From Leptolyngbyaceae cyanobacterium (GTDB lineage Bacteria; Cyanobacteriota; Cyanobacteriia; Cyanobacteriales; Aerosakkonemataceae): DNA of 64,000 nucleotides. The notes under the pieces are model-generated. The model ran no database searches, had not been told where the DNA came from, and saw nothing but the letters and a program-made list of their open reading frames with translations. Below are positions 10,525-20,182 of the stretch, piece after piece; the stretch's first letter is position 1, and each line of letters begins with the position of its first letter. The stretch covers positions 62,001 to 126,000 of the forward strand of contig DATNQN010000020.1 in the NCBI GenBank assembly GCA_036703985.1, in the 5' to 3' direction. A program made the translations under genes and the position numbers.

Positions 10525-10851
10525 ATGACTACTTTAGTTTCAGCAGCTGTTCACGCAATGGCAAATGCACCGATTGTAGCTCCTGAACGCAAGAGTCAAG
10601 TTACCCGCAAAACTTATCCCAATTACAAAGTAATCGTGTTGGATGATGACTTCAACACTTTTCAGCACGTCCACGATTGCTTAGTCAAATATATTCCTGC
10701 TATGACAAGCGATCGCGCTTGGGAACTCACCAATCAGGTACACTATGAAGGACAAGCCATTGTTTGGGTTGGGCCACAAGAGCAGGCGGAACTTTATCAC
10801 CAGCAATTGAGTCGAGCCGGATTAACTATGGCTCCCTTAGAAGCAGCATAA
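10525..10851 (+). CDS. clpS: ATP-dependent Clp protease adaptor ClpS
   Basis: 108 residues. The core holds the ClpS signature: YKVIVLDDDFNTFQHV, in which the acidic/NTF segment forms the N-degron pocket, then VHYEGQAIVWVGPQEQAELYHQQL and the final AGLTMAPLE. ClpS delivers N-end-rule substrates to ClpC/ClpAP. An N-terminal extension of about 30 residues is usual for the adaptor. Only 3 bases separate it from the DUF2103 gene, so the two probably form an operon. Cyanobacteria often have two ClpS paralogues; I cannot say which this is. Confidence 0.92.
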   Translation: MTTLVSAAVHAMANAPIVAPERKSQVTRKTYPNYKVIVLDDDFNTFQHVHDCLVKYIPAMTSDRAWELTNQVHYEGQAIVWVGPQEQAELYHQQLSRAGLTMAPLEAA

Positions 10852-10854
10852 ATC

Positions 10855-11148
10855 ATGAGCAACTCCGGCAGTGGCAGGTTAGTCCTCAACCACTCTACTC
10901 ACATCCCTGGTTTAATTAATTTTCTGGAAAAATTAACTAAATATCCCGGTATTCAAACGATTACCCCCGCAGTAATCGGACGGGCAAAAGGTCACTCCCC
11001 TAAATTTCAATTAAAAGTATCCGTACCGATTCGGGGTGGTTTTAAATTAATTGCCAGACATGGCAAAACCTTTCAAGAGGTTTTTATTATTACGACCTGT
11101 CCGCAAAATGAATTAGAAGATACGATCGCGCAACTGATTAAAAATTAA
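10855..11148 (+). CDS. DUF2103 family protein
   Basis: 97 residues. The sequence starts with SGRLVLNHSTHIPGL and continues with ITPAVIGRAKGHSPKFQLKV and GGFKLIARHGKTFQEVFI, which I recognise as the small DUF2103 family (predicted metal-binding; conserved His residues at about 14, 17, 47 and 69). No catalytic function is known. The tight coupling to clpS suggests cotranscription. Confidence 0.8.
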   Translation: MSNSGSGRLVLNHSTHIPGLINFLEKLTKYPGIQTITPAVIGRAKGHSPKFQLKVSVPIRGGFKLIARHGKTFQEVFIITTCPQNELEDTIAQLIKN

Positions 11149-11221
11149 TCATGGGGAATGGCGAACAGAGAATTGGGAATTGGCTTAAATCAATCCCCAT
11201 TCTTTTTGATTTGCGATCGTC

Positions 11222-11545
11222 TCATTTTTCTACTTGCCCTACAGAAAATCGATGTAACGGCAAAGATAAAATGCAACAAAAAGTCAAGAAATATGCGATC
11301 GCCGCAGTTATTTGCAAATTCGTCAGGAAAATTTCGCATTTAGGCAAAAACAGCTTTTGCGTACCGACGGCAAAACAGTAAACCGTCCAACAAGTAAAAC
11401 TTAATAACATCAACATTTGCTCTGTTTCTGTCAGTTGATTTGCTTGAGTCTGCTTGCCAGTATTGAGCAATAAAATTCCCGCAATAGAACCGATAAAAGA
11501 GATGACAACTAAATAATCATGCCAAAGTAAATTCCCTATTGCCAT
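11222..11545 (-). CDS. Small hypothetical membrane protein
   Basis: 107 residues with three predicted hydrophobic helices: about residues 11-28 (LVVISFIGSIAGILLL), 45-62 (MLMLLSFTCWTVYCFAV) and 77-96 (LQITAAIAYFLTFCCIL). Helix spacing is loosely like a three-helix SemiSWEET/PQ-loop protein, but no PQ motif is present, so no function is offered. The opposite strand also has short open frames, and coding status is not certain. Confidence 0.5.
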   Translation of the reverse strand: MAIGNLLWHDYLVVISFIGSIAGILLLNTGKQTQANQLTETEQMLMLLSFTCWTVYCFAVGTQKLFLPKCEIFLTNLQITAAIAYFLTFCCILSLPLHRFSVGQVEK

Positions 11546-11639
11546 ATGTCTGCTTATCCAAAAATTTTCAATCGCAAATCAGTCTAAAGGATTACCCTTT
11601 TCGGATAAAGCAATAGTTACAAATTGCAATAAAAAAAAT

Positions 11640-12191
11640 TTAACCAAGATAAGGGTACTGTTGGAGTTTAGTTTTCAGTAGTTCTGACCAGTATTTAATC
11701 GCATTGTGTTTAGTTGTTTCTAGATCGCGCTGTTTGTGAACTCTGCCTATTTCCATCAGAAAATATGTAAGTTTAATCGCAGTCAAAAAACGAATAAATC
11801 CTATAGCTTTTAAATTTTGTAAAAACAAGTGTAGCATAATTTGCACTTTCTGTTTATGTCGAAAGTAGCGCCACCATTGCATTTGATGTATAGCTATACT
11901 ATTTTGATAATTGAGCGTATTTTCTACTTGAACCAATTTATCTTTAACTTTATAATAAAACTGCATTTCTCGATCGAAATCGCCCGCCTTATAAGCTAAA
12001 TTAGCATCATCAGCTAATTGATATGCTTCGCCGATCAATTTACCTGCGGTTGCCGACTGTTGCTGACTATAGCCAAGTTTTAGATAAATATTAGCGGCTG
12101 CGGTTGCTAATTCTATAAACTCTTCTGCATCGTGTAACCAATATATTTGTGCTTGTAGTTCCCCCAATATAATAGCTAAATTTTCATTCAT
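11640..12191 (-). CDS. Hypothetical helical protein
   Basis: 183 residues and not a family I recognise. The ATG at 12191 has a good ribosome-binding site (GAGAGG six bases upstream). The N-terminal 100 residues look TPR-like (repeated A..YL..G and DD.NLAYKAGDFDREMQFYYKVKD). The C-terminal part is basic and amphipathic (WWRYFRHKQKVQIMLHLFLQNLKAIGF). It lies downstream of moaE on the same strand, separated by about 205 bases holding two imperfect direct repeats. Confidence 0.6.
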   Translation of the reverse strand: MNENLAIILGELQAQIYWLHDAEEFIELATAAANIYLKLGYSQQQSATAGKLIGEAYQLADDANLAYKAGDFDREMQFYYKVKDKLVQVENTLNYQNSIAIHQMQWWRYFRHKQKVQIMLHLFLQNLKAIGFIRFLTAIKLTYFLMEIGRVHKQRDLETTKHNAIKYWSELLKTKLQQYPYLG

Positions 12192-12232
12192 GGTTTCCTC
12201 TCAGAACGAATAACTAGATTTACTCACATCTG

Positions 12233-12370
12233 ACACCAGGTTCATCACCTTAATTTTTGGAAAATGTCCTTACCTGAAAGCCTATATTTTTTCTTCGCTC
12301 AGATTTTGTACCTGGCATATCGCCTTAGTTTCTGGCAAATAGCTAAACTGGAAAACCTATATTTTTCGTG
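12233..12370. repeat. Two imperfect direct repeats of about 62 bases
   Basis: Copy 1 (12233-12295) and copy 2 (12308-12370) align without gaps at an offset of 75 bases. Shared blocks are ACC-GG--ATC-CCTTA, TTT-TGG-AAAT and GAAA-CCTATATTTTT. They occupy the gap between moaE and the hypothetical gene downstream of it. No reading frame runs through them. Confidence 0.55.
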
Positions 12371-12396
12371 AAGAAACCCGGTTTATTAGGTTTTGG

Positions 12397-12903
12397 TCAG
12401 CAAATTTCCGATCGTTCACAAGCACCGATACTTACCCAACTGCTAGATATTTTACCATCTAGCTCGCTATACCACTCCTTTTTCCAAATTGGCGCGTTAT
12501 GTTTTAAGGTATCGATCGCATATCGGCACGCCTCAAATGCTTCTGCTCGGTGAGGACAACCTACCGCTACCAAAACGCTGATTTTGCCAATTTCCAAACG
12601 TCCTACTCGATGGTGAATTACCACGCTATTTACATCTTGCCACTGCTGGCGAATACTAGCAGCAATTTGCTGAAATACCTGTAAAGCCATCGGTTCGTAA
12701 GCTTGATATTCTAACGCAACGACGGGTTTGCCATCAGTGCGATCGCGCACCATTCCGCTCATGATTACTACAGCACCGTTACCCGCATCATCTGCTAGAG
12801 AATAAACTTCCTCCAATGATAAAGGAGCAAAGGTAATGGCAAAATTATCTTTTGGGTGGGCTTGATGAGTAAAATTTAAGGGAAGTGCGATCGCGCTGTT
12901 CAT
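12397..12903 (-). CDS. moaE: Molybdopterin synthase catalytic subunit MoaE
   Basis: About 168 residues from the ATG at 12903, preferred over one 30 bases upstream because AGAGGA lies about 11 bases before it. MoaE motifs are clear: GAVVIMSGMVRDRTDGKPVVALEYQAYEPMA, then VVIHHRVGRLEIGKISVLVAVGCPHRAEAFEACRYAID and the catalytic-loop Lys in APIWKKE. MoaE transfers sulfur from MoaD thiocarboxylate to precursor Z to make molybdopterin. No other moa gene is in the window. Confidence 0.93.
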   Translation of the reverse strand: MNSAIALPLNFTHQAHPKDNFAITFAPLSLEEVYSLADDAGNGAVVIMSGMVRDRTDGKPVVALEYQAYEPMALQVFQQIAASIRQQWQDVNSVVIHHRVGRLEIGKISVLVAVGCPHRAEAFEACRYAIDTLKHNAPIWKKEWYSELDGKISSSWVSIGACERSEIC

Positions 12904-12988
12904 CACTTTCAAATCCTCTAGTTTAACAAACAAAATATATCAACTTGAGCTATTAGGTGTAATTGGCACTAAACAGAGATACTCGATC

Positions 12989-13840
12989 TTAACTCAAAGC
13001 TGTTCTTAATCTTTGTTCCAAATTAGACAAGTCTACTCCTAGAGTTTGTAATACTCTCACTGCCAAACCTTCTTTTTCCCTGATAATACCTAATAACAAA
13101 TGTTCGGTTGCGATATAATTATGACCTAATTGTTGCGCTTCTTCTAACGCCAATTCTAAAACGTGCTTTCCTTTGGGAGTAAAGGGAATTTGAGCGGGAG
13201 TCAAACCTCTACCTCGACCGATAATTTTTTCGACTTCTTTTTGAGTATTTTCAAAATTTACCCCCGCCGAATTGAGAAACTGCCATGCTATACCGCTACC
13301 TTCTCCCAGCAATCCCAGCAAAATTTGCTCCGTACCAATATAATGATGACCCAAGCGCCGTGATTCTCTTTCCGCCAGCCTAATTGCTGTCATTGCTTTT
13401 TGTGTCCATCTTTGAAAGAAATTGGCGGGAACTCCTCGATCGCTATCAGATGAAGCAGGAAAGAGTTTTTCCATTACCCATTCAAAAAAGTTTTGAAACA
13501 TATATTTTTCCTCTGTCATCTTGCTTTTAATTGATTGTGTAACTGGATTGGCGATCGCACAACCGTTATAGAGGAAAAAAAGCAATTCCTCTACTGTTTT
13601 GGGATTAGCTGAATACCAAAAGAATTGTTTCTCTTTGCGAGAATCAACTAATCCTTCAATCCGCAGTTTTTCTAAATGGTGTGAAAGTGTCGAGTTTGCT
13701 ATAGACAATTTGGCCTGAATTTCGCTGACGGTCATTCCTTCTGGGTAAGCAGCAAACAGCAGTCGCATGATTTCCAGACGCGGTTGGGATCCCAATGCAG
13801 CAAAGATGTCTGCATATCGAGCCGTATCTTTATTGCTCAT
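12989..13840 (-). CDS. ArsR-type HTH fused to Clp N-terminal domain
   Basis: 283 residues with two unrelated domains. Residues about 5-85 form an ArsR-family winged helix ([20 protein letters not shown], then [31 protein letters not shown]). Residues about 146-283 are a double Clp_N repeat like that of ClpC ([25 protein letters not shown] and its second copy [22 protein letters not shown]). No ATPase domain follows. The protein could therefore be a transcription regulator that senses ClpC adaptors or substrates, or a regulator tethered to the Clp machinery; this is inference. The only cysteine in or near the HTH is C94, so no ArsR metal site is evident. It is 66 bases upstream of pyrB's end. 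Confidence 0.85.
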   Translation of the reverse strand: MSNKDTARYADIFAALGSQPRLEIMRLLFAAYPEGMTVSEIQAKLSIANSTLSHHLEKLRIEGLVDSRKEKQFFWYSANPKTVEELLFFLYNGCAIANPVTQSIKSKMTEEKYMFQNFFEWVMEKLFPASSDSDRGVPANFFQRWTQKAMTAIRLAERESRRLGHHYIGTEQILLGLLGEGSGIAWQFLNSAGVNFENTQKEVEKIIGRGRGLTPAQIPFTPKGKHVLELALEEAQQLGHNYIATEHLLLGIIREKEGLAVRVLQTLGVDLSNLEQRLRTALS

Positions 13841-13906
13841 ATTTCTAGAATAATCGAAATAACAAAAATGTCAACTTCCCCTCTTCCCTTTCCCTTTCCC
13901 TAGCCC

Positions 13907-14896
13907 CTAAACCTTGCCTCCCCCAATCAAGTAAAGCAGTGCCATCCGCACGGCAACACCACTGGTAACCTGCTGAGAAATCAAGCTAAACTGGGGGTCA
14001 TCCATCAAGTCAGAGCTAATTTCCACGCCGCGATTGACTGGCCCTGGATGGAGTACTTTCACATTTGGTTTACATAAAGTAATGCGATCGCGCGTAATCC
14101 CATATCGTTGATGATATTCTCGCAAACTAGGCAGTAAATGCTGGGTCATCCGTTCCTTTTGCAGGCGGAGAGTCATCACGTAGTCAGCATCTCGCAAAGC
14201 AGGTTCCACATCCCAATGCAGAAATAGTTTTCCCGGTCTATCTTTACCATAGTCAGCAAATAGCTGCGGCAGTAAAGTGGGTGGCCCAGCCAAATGCAAT
14301 TCCGCCCCGCTAGCCGTTAAACTCCAGATATTAGAGCGTGCTACTCGCGAATGCAAGATATCGCCAATCAGAGCAATTTTTTTTCCTTTTAAAAGTTCCA
14401 GTCTGGGATGGTCTGGGTCGTCCAGAGAACAAATAGTAAACAAATCCAACAATGCTTGGGAAGGATGTTCGTGTTGACCGTCACCCGCATTGAGGACGCT
14501 GACCTGGGATTGTAGCCGATCCATTTCGGTTGCGATCGCTTGCGGTACACCCGCTTCCTTATGGCGAATCACCATGATATTTGTTCCCATCGCCAGATAC
14601 GTAATCGCCGTATCTAAGATAGTCTCTCCTTTAGTCAGAGAAGAGCTTCCTGGCGCAAAGCTGAGGGTATCGGCTGAAAGCCTTTTTGCAGCAAGCTCAA
14701 AACTATTGCGAGTCCGGGTAGATGGTTCAAAAAACAATGTAGCTACCACCTGTCCTTGTAAGGTCGGTACTTTTTTCACCCGTCGGGACAATACTTCCCG
14801 AAAACTAGCGGCAGTTTGCAGCACTGTATCGTACTCGGATGGAAGAAAATCAGCTAACGAAATAACGTGGCGGCGCGTCCAAGTCGTAGTAGACAT
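13907..14896 (-). CDS. pyrB: Aspartate carbamoyltransferase catalytic subunit
   Basis: About 329 residues from the ATG at 14896 ([10 protein letters not shown]); a TTG 18 bases upstream is less likely. The carbamoyl-phosphate motif [13 protein letters not shown] is near residue 60, followed by the aspartate-side motifs [15 protein letters not shown] and [12 protein letters not shown]. The enzyme condenses carbamoyl phosphate and aspartate in pyrimidine synthesis. No pyrI is adjacent, as expected for cyanobacteria. A pyrimidine-rich repeat separates it from the ArsR/Clp-N gene. Confidence 0.95.
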   Translation of the reverse strand: MSTTTWTRRHVISLADFLPSEYDTVLQTAASFREVLSRRVKKVPTLQGQVVATLFFEPSTRTRNSFELAAKRLSADTLSFAPGSSSLTKGETILDTAITYLAMGTNIMVIRHKEAGVPQAIATEMDRLQSQVSVLNAGDGQHEHPSQALLDLFTICSLDDPDHPRLELLKGKKIALIGDILHSRVARSNIWSLTASGAELHLAGPPTLLPQLFADYGKDRPGKLFLHWDVEPALRDADYVMTLRLQKERMTQHLLPSLREYHQRYGITRDRITLCKPNVKVLHPGPVNRGVEISSDLMDDPQFSLISQQVTSGVAVRMALLYLIGGGKV

Positions 14897-15389
14897 CCCG
14901 GTAATAGTGACCAATCAGTTTTATTTTTATATCCAACTTTTAATATTACCCATTTAAAGGGCATATTAAAGAAAGAAGCGATCGCTCTTAAAGGAGAACA
15001 AAAGGAAAAAAGTGCCTTCAGTATCGGCTTTTAAGTCATTCACTCTAGAACCCGCTCCCTACTTAACTGATAAAATATTTATCTTTTCACAACCAAATAT
15101 TTTTATTTAATCTAGAATTATTTAATAAAACTCTATATATGAAAATATTTGAGTACATATGCTTAACAATTGAAAATTTACCATGACTTTAATCAAAATG
15201 AGAAAAATTAATCAGATAATATATGTCGATCGCCATCAAAATACTCTTTAAAATGAGGATAACGCTAGCTAGCTATTAAGCAAAAAAAATCAAACATATC
15301 CGAGCAAAAGATCGAAATTTTTGAGAGGAAAAACAAAACTGTACAAAATTAACAGGAAAATCCCATCTCTAAACCACAGGACATCAAAG
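14897..15389. other. AT-rich intergenic region before the hybrid kinase
   Basis: About 490 bases between the divergent pyrB and the hybrid histidine kinase, AT-rich with one HIP1-like site near 14979. It presumably holds both promoters, but I cannot mark a defined -35/-10 pair with confidence. No other gene was found. Confidence 0.4.
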
Positions 15390-18300
15390 ATGAAAGCTGC
15401 ATCGCCTAGCAACGAATTAGCAAGGCAAGAATTACTCCGCCAGTGTCAGGGTGTTGACACAGATCCAGAACAAGTATTTGACGATCTCATCCGTTTAGCA
15501 GCGCAAGTTTGCGATACTCCCATAGCAGCGATCGATCTCAGAGATGAAAACCGACAGTGGTTTCAAGCTCAAATTGGTTTAGACAAAGGAAAAATGCCCT
15601 CAGATTGCGGTGAACGTCCTATTTGCATCCCCAAAAAGGAAATAGTAATTATTACCGATACCTTAGCCGCTCGCGCGACCAGGAATAGTTCGTTGGTGAC
15701 TTCTTATCCTTATATGCGATTTTATGCAGGCGTACCCCTAATTACGCCAGAAGGTGAAGCGATCGGAACTCTTTGTGTAATTGACCAAATACCGCGAGAA
15801 ATTAGCCAAGAGCAAGTAGAATCACTCATAGTGTTGAGCCGTCACGTAGTTACTCATTTACAATTAAGACGTAAATTAGCCACCTTAGCTTGTACTGCGC
15901 TGGAATACCAACAGTTAGAAGCGCAGCTAACTGTTAGAGAAAAACTACTCACCGATTTTTTAGAAAATGGAACGGTTGGTTTACATTGGGTAGGGCCAGA
16001 TGGCATTATTAGATGGGCGAATCAAGCAGAATTAGATTTACTCGGCTACTCTCGCCAAGAGTATATCGGTCAACATATTGCGAAATTTCATGTCGATCGC
16101 ACAGTAATAGATGAAATTTTACAGAAGTTAGCAGCAAACGAGACAATTCGTAATTATGAGGCGAGGCTGCGGTGTAAAGATGGCTCGATCAAGCACGTAC
16201 TGATCGACTCCAATGTATTTTGGGAAAACGGAGAATTTATTCACAGTCGATGCTTTACGCGAGATATCACCGATCGCAAAACCATCGAAGAAGAACGCGA
16301 TCGCTTCTTTACCCTTTCCCTCGATATGTTGTGTATCGCCAATGTAGAAGGTTATTTTAAGCGTTTGAATCCAGCTTTTGAAGAAATACTCGGATATCCT
16401 CATCAGGAACTAATAGCACAGCCGTTTTTCAACTTTGTTCATCCGGAAGATATAATGTCCACTATCAAAGAACTAGAAAAACTGGCTGAAGGTACGCCGA
16501 CGATCAAATTTGAAAATCGCTACCGTTGTAAAGATGGCGCTTACAAATGGTTGGCTTGGAGAGCTTTTCCTTTGGTAGAGGAAGGTTTGATTTACGCGAT
16601 CGCTCGCGATATCACCCTTGACAAGCAAGCCGAACAAGAGCGCATTGAACTTTTGCAAAGAGAACAATCAGCACGCAACCGCATAACCAACATTTTAGAA
16701 AGTATTACAGATGCTTTTTTTGCCTTAGATAATCAATGGTGCTTTACCTACCTAAACCGCCAAGCCGAGCAGCTTTTACAGAAAACCCAAGCAGAACTTT
16801 TAGGAAAAAATATCTGGGATAAATTCCCTGAAGCCGTTAATTCTACCTTTTACCGAGAGTATCACAAGGCATTTTTAGAACAAACCAGCGTTGAATTTGA
16901 AGAATTTTTTCCGCCGCTGAATACATGGTTTTACGTCCACGCTTATCCTGGCAAAAATAGCTTATCAGTTTACTTTCAAGACATTACGGAACGCAAACAA
17001 ATCGAACAAAAAATTCGCGAACAAGCTGCGTTGTTAGACATCGCTACAGATGCTATTTTCGTGCAAAATATGCAGCATAAAATTTTATTTTGGAACAAAG
17101 GTGCAGAACGTCTTTACGGTTGGTCTGCTTCAGAAGTTTTAGGCACCGACATTTCCGATATCTTATTATATCAAGACATCAACTTTCAATATATAAAAAT
17201 CCAAAAGGCTTTGGCAGAAAGCGGTGCTTGGCAAGGAGAATTAAACCAGCTTACTAAGTCTGGTAAAAAAATTATCGTGCAAAGCCGCTGGACGCTCGTA
17301 AAAAATGAAGAAAATCAACCGAAATCAGTTTTAATAGTTAACAGCGATATCACCGAAAAAAAACTACTAGAAGCCCAGTTTCTCCGCGCCCAAAGGATGG
17401 AAAGCATAGGCACTCTTGCCAGTGGCATCGCCCACGATTTGAATAACGTGCTAGCGCCCATGTTGATGGCCATTCAACTGCTACAAATCCAACTGAATGA
17501 CGATCGCTGTCAAAGGCTTTTACCAGTTTTAGAAAGCAACATTAAACGGGGGGCTGACTTAGTAAAACAAGTACTTTCATTTGCCAGAGGAATTGATGGC
17601 GAACGTACCCTTTTACAATTAAATCACCTCATTTCAGAAATTAACCATATTGTCAGACAAACATTCCCCAAATCAATCAAATTAATTACTGATATTCCTC
17701 AATATATTTGGGCTATTTCCGGAGATGCTACCCAGCTACATCAAGTTTTAATGAATCTTTGTATTAATGCTCGCGATGCCATGCCTGATGGTGGTATTTT
17801 GACTATTACGGCTGAGAACGTATTTATAGATGAAAATTTGGCCAAGATAAATATTGATGCTGTAGTTGGTTACTATATAGCGATTAGCGTTTCCGATACG
17901 GGAATAGGAATGAGTCCGGAAATAGTAGATCGAATTTTTGAACCATTTTTTACGACTAAAGAAGTAGGTAAAGGTACGGGTCTTGGTTTATCTACAGTAA
18001 TTGGGATTGTCAAAAGCCACGGTGGTTTTGTTAATGTTTATAGCGAATTAGGAAAAGGAACGAGATTTCAAGTATATTTGCCAGCCAAAGAAGAAATAGA
18101 AACCGAACAAGTAGAGAAGCTCAAACTAATAGAAGGACAAGGAGAACTAATTTTTATAATAGATGATGAAATAGCTATTCGGGAAATTACCAAAACAAGT
18201 CTAGAGGCATCTGGTTACAATGCTATACTGGCGAGTGATGGTTTGGAAGCAGTGGAAATTTATCAGCAGTATTATCAAGAAATAGCATTAGTATTGCTGG

Positions 18301-18509
18301 ATATGATGATGCCAAACATGGATGGTTTAACCACTATTAATAAATTAAAAGAAATTAATCCTGCTGTTAAAATTATTGCAATGAGCGGGCTAACTTCCAG
18401 CGAAATGGGATTGATGATTAGCGAGAAAAAAGTGAAAGGATTATTAGCTAAGCCTTATACAACTAGAGAATTATTAAAAACCATTAGCGAAGTGGTAAAC
18501 TTACCATAA
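15390..18509 (+). CDS. Hybrid sensor histidine kinase (GAF-PAS-HK-REC)
   Basis: About 1039 residues from the ATG at 15390, which has AGGA eight bases upstream; a TTG at 15321 is less likely. Order: GAF domain (about 25-180), four PAS/PAC modules (about 195-690, each ending near a DITDRK/DITERK/DITEKK-type linker), HisKA with phospho-acceptor His 682 in GIAHDLNNVLAP, and HATPase with N box (NLCINARDAMPDGG), G1 (SDTGIGMSPE) and G2 (GKGTGLGLS). A C-terminal receiver has phospho-acceptor Asp 971 in LLDMMMPNMDG and Lys in AKPYT. All catalytic residues look intact. No membrane segment is present, so it is a cytosolic sensor. No cognate output gene is adjacent, and the signal is unknown. Confidence 0.92.
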   Translation: MKAASPSNELARQELLRQCQGVDTDPEQVFDDLIRLAAQVCDTPIAAIDLRDENRQWFQAQIGLDKGKMPSDCGERPICIPKKEIVIITDTLAARATRNSSLVTSYPYMRFYAGVPLITPEGEAIGTLCVIDQIPREISQEQVESLIVLSRHVVTHLQLRRKLATLACTALEYQQLEAQLTVREKLLTDFLENGTVGLHWVGPDGIIRWANQAELDLLGYSRQEYIGQHIAKFHVDRTVIDEILQKLAANETIRNYEARLRCKDGSIKHVLIDSNVFWENGEFIHSRCFTRDITDRKTIEEERDRFFTLSLDMLCIANVEGYFKRLNPAFEEILGYPHQELIAQPFFNFVHPEDIMSTIKELEKLAEGTPTIKFENRYRCKDGAYKWLAWRAFPLVEEGLIYAIARDITLDKQAEQERIELLQREQSARNRITNILESITDAFFALDNQWCFTYLNRQAEQLLQKTQAELLGKNIWDKFPEAVNSTFYREYHKAFLEQTSVEFEEFFPPLNTWFYVHAYPGKNSLSVYFQDITERKQIEQKIREQAALLDIATDAIFVQNMQHKILFWNKGAERLYGWSASEVLGTDISDILLYQDINFQYIKIQKALAESGAWQGELNQLTKSGKKIIVQSRWTLVKNEENQPKSVLIVNSDITEKKLLEAQFLRAQRMESIGTLASGIAHDLNNVLAPMLMAIQLLQIQLNDDRCQRLLPVLESNIKRGADLVKQVLSFARGIDGERTLLQLNHLISEINHIVRQTFPKSIKLITDIPQYIWAISGDATQLHQVLMNLCINARDAMPDGGILTITAENVFIDENLAKINIDAVVGYYIAISVSDTGIGMSPEIVDRIFEPFFTTKEVGKGTGLGLSTVIGIVKSHGGFVNVYSELGKGTRFQVYLPAKEEIETEQVEKLKLIEGQGELIFIIDDEIAIREITKTSLEASGYNAILASDGLEAVEIYQQYYQEIALVLLDMMMPNMDGLTTINKLKEINPAVKIIAMSGLTSSEMGLMISEKKVKGLLAKPYTTRELLKTISEVVNLP

Positions 18510-18574
18510 ATAATAGGAAAAAGGATGAAGTTATTAAAAAATAATGCTTCACCCCGTGTTTGGCGATCGCTGAT

Positions 18575-19915
18575 TTATAGGAACTGTAAAGTAACAGAAA
18601 TCAAGGATAAGAAAGTAAAGAAACCGATCGCATCCAGCATAGTGGTAAGTAATGGCCCGCTAATCAAAGCCGGGTCGAGATTAAGCCGTTTTAATCCCAT
18701 TGGTAAAACAGTTCCCAAAATAGCAGCTACGAATACGTTAACCACCATTACCAGGGAAGCAACTATGGCAACCCATCGATCGTTAGCAGGAGACCAAATT
18801 AAAGATAAAATACCCAAGCAAACGCCGAGTGCAAAAGCCGTACCTAAACCAGCGAGGATTTCTTTACGAAGAATTTTGAGGGTATCAATAGGCGTGACTT
18901 CGCCTACACCCAGTCCTCGCACTGTGACTGATAAGGCTTGAATAGCTACATTACCGCTGGTGTTAGACAAAATTGGCATAATGACAGCCAGTACTGGAAC
19001 GGTAGAAATTACTGTTTGAAAAGGTGCGATCGCGCTTGCTGCACCCACATAAAGCCCAATATTACCGACCAGCCAGGGTAAGCGCTTGCGAATGGTCACC
19101 ACAGGAGGAGACAAAGCAGCTTCATCACCGCTGATCCCTGCTAATTTTTGAATATCTTCCGTCGCTTCTTCTTCTAAGATATCCACTACGTCATCAACGG
19201 TGATAATTCCTACTAGACGGTCTTCTCGATCGACCACTGGAACCGCAATCAAGTCATAGCGCTTCATTAATTGCGCCACTTCTTCTTGATTGGTATCGGT
19301 ACGAACTTTCACCACCCGATTACTAGCAATATCTCGAATTAACACATCCGGAAAAGTAAATAACAACTGGCGTAACGACACCACTTGTACTAGTTTGCGG
19401 TTATCGTCAGTGACATAAGCATAGTAAATCGTTTCTTTATCAGCATCACTCAAACGGATTTTGCTGAGAGCTTCCCCAACCGTTAATCCTTCTCGCAGGC
19501 GCACGTATTCCGTCGTCATTACCCGACCAGCCGTGCCTTCTGCGTAACCTAAAATGGTTGCCGTGGCGTGTCTTTCTGGCGAGCTAAGTTGGGGCACCAA
19601 TCTTTTCACCACCCCAGCTGGCAATTCATCAAACAATTCGGCCCGATCGTCGGGACGCATCGCCTCGACAATTTGGCAGACTTGAGCATTATGTAACGAA
19701 CCGATCAGTTCTTCCTGCACTTCTGGTGGTAAATATTCAAATACATCAATTGCCTGATCTTTATTCAACAAGCGAAATGCGATCGCTCGTTTTGCGGGAG
19801 TTAATTCCGCAATATAATCTCCTGCATCCACTGCCGGTATGCTGTTAAGTTCTAACTTCAGCTGATTTAAGTCAGCAATATCCGATAGTGCAACACGTCT
19901 TTCTTGAGTGAGCAT
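18575..19915 (-). CDS. mgtE: Magnesium transporter MgtE
   Basis: 446 residues, the usual MgtE length. The N-terminal helical domain (about 1-125) includes YLPPEVQEELIGSL and DDRAELFDELPAG. A CBS pair follows (about 135-260, VNV-type segments such as RYDLIAVPVVDREDRLVGIITVDDVVDILEEEATEDI). The five-helix channel (about 280-446) includes VYVGAASAIAPF-like segments and the conserved PILSNTSGNVAIQALSV. The ATG at 19915 is preceded by AGGAGG with a 5-base spacer. The leader upstream is packed with hairpins, two of which are mutually exclusive, suggesting leader-based control. Confidence 0.95.
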   Translation of the reverse strand: MLTQERRVALSDIADLNQLKLELNSIPAVDAGDYIAELTPAKRAIAFRLLNKDQAIDVFEYLPPEVQEELIGSLHNAQVCQIVEAMRPDDRAELFDELPAGVVKRLVPQLSSPERHATATILGYAEGTAGRVMTTEYVRLREGLTVGEALSKIRLSDADKETIYYAYVTDDNRKLVQVVSLRQLLFTFPDVLIRDIASNRVVKVRTDTNQEEVAQLMKRYDLIAVPVVDREDRLVGIITVDDVVDILEEEATEDIQKLAGISGDEAALSPPVVTIRKRLPWLVGNIGLYVGAASAIAPFQTVISTVPVLAVIMPILSNTSGNVAIQALSVTVRGLGVGEVTPIDTLKILRKEILAGLGTAFALGVCLGILSLIWSPANDRWVAIVASLVMVVNVFVAAILGTVLPMGLKRLNLDPALISGPLLTTMLDAIGFFTFLSLISVTLQFL

Positions 19916-19920
19916 CTTAG

Positions 19921-20074
19921 CCTCCTAGTCTCCTCTAACCTGGGAGACTAGCTCACCAAGTTAGAGGAGGATAATACTGTGACTGGATGGACTTTTGTCC
20001 ATAAAAGGAATTCTTTGAATTCAACACTGATATCTATCAGAGAGCAGACACCAGTAAGTCTATGCTACTCTCTG
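19921..20074 (-). promoter_or_regulatory. Structured mgtE leader, candidate cis-regulatory RNA
   Basis: Reading toward mgtE, the leader contains a run of perfect stems: CAGAGAG/CTCTCTG (20068-20074 with 20038-20044), CTGATA/TATCAG (20027-20040), GAATTC/GAATTC (20008-20022) and ATGGAC/GTCCAT (19987-20002). Two overlapping stems lie next to the start: CTCCTCTAAC/GTTAGAGGAG (19930-19939 with 19960-19969) and CTAGTCTCC/GGAGACTAG (19925-19933 with 19943-19951). The last two share bases 19930-19933 and cannot form together, and the second covers part of the AGGAGG at 19921-19926. A magnesium-responsive riboswitch would fit the gene; I do not see the familiar M-box sequence, so this stays a candidate. 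Confidence 0.5.
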
Positions 20075-20182
20075 CCGCTCCATTCCACAATCCTGGAAAG
20101 GTTGAGTTTGTCATCTATCCTGGTGAGGATGAAAAAAATCTCGCCAGCTTTAATTACCAGCTTGCTAGTCTATTATTCCCAT

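Noticed and set aside
14490-14957. 155-codon plus frame opposite pyrB
   Set aside because: Shadow of pyrB; no homology features.
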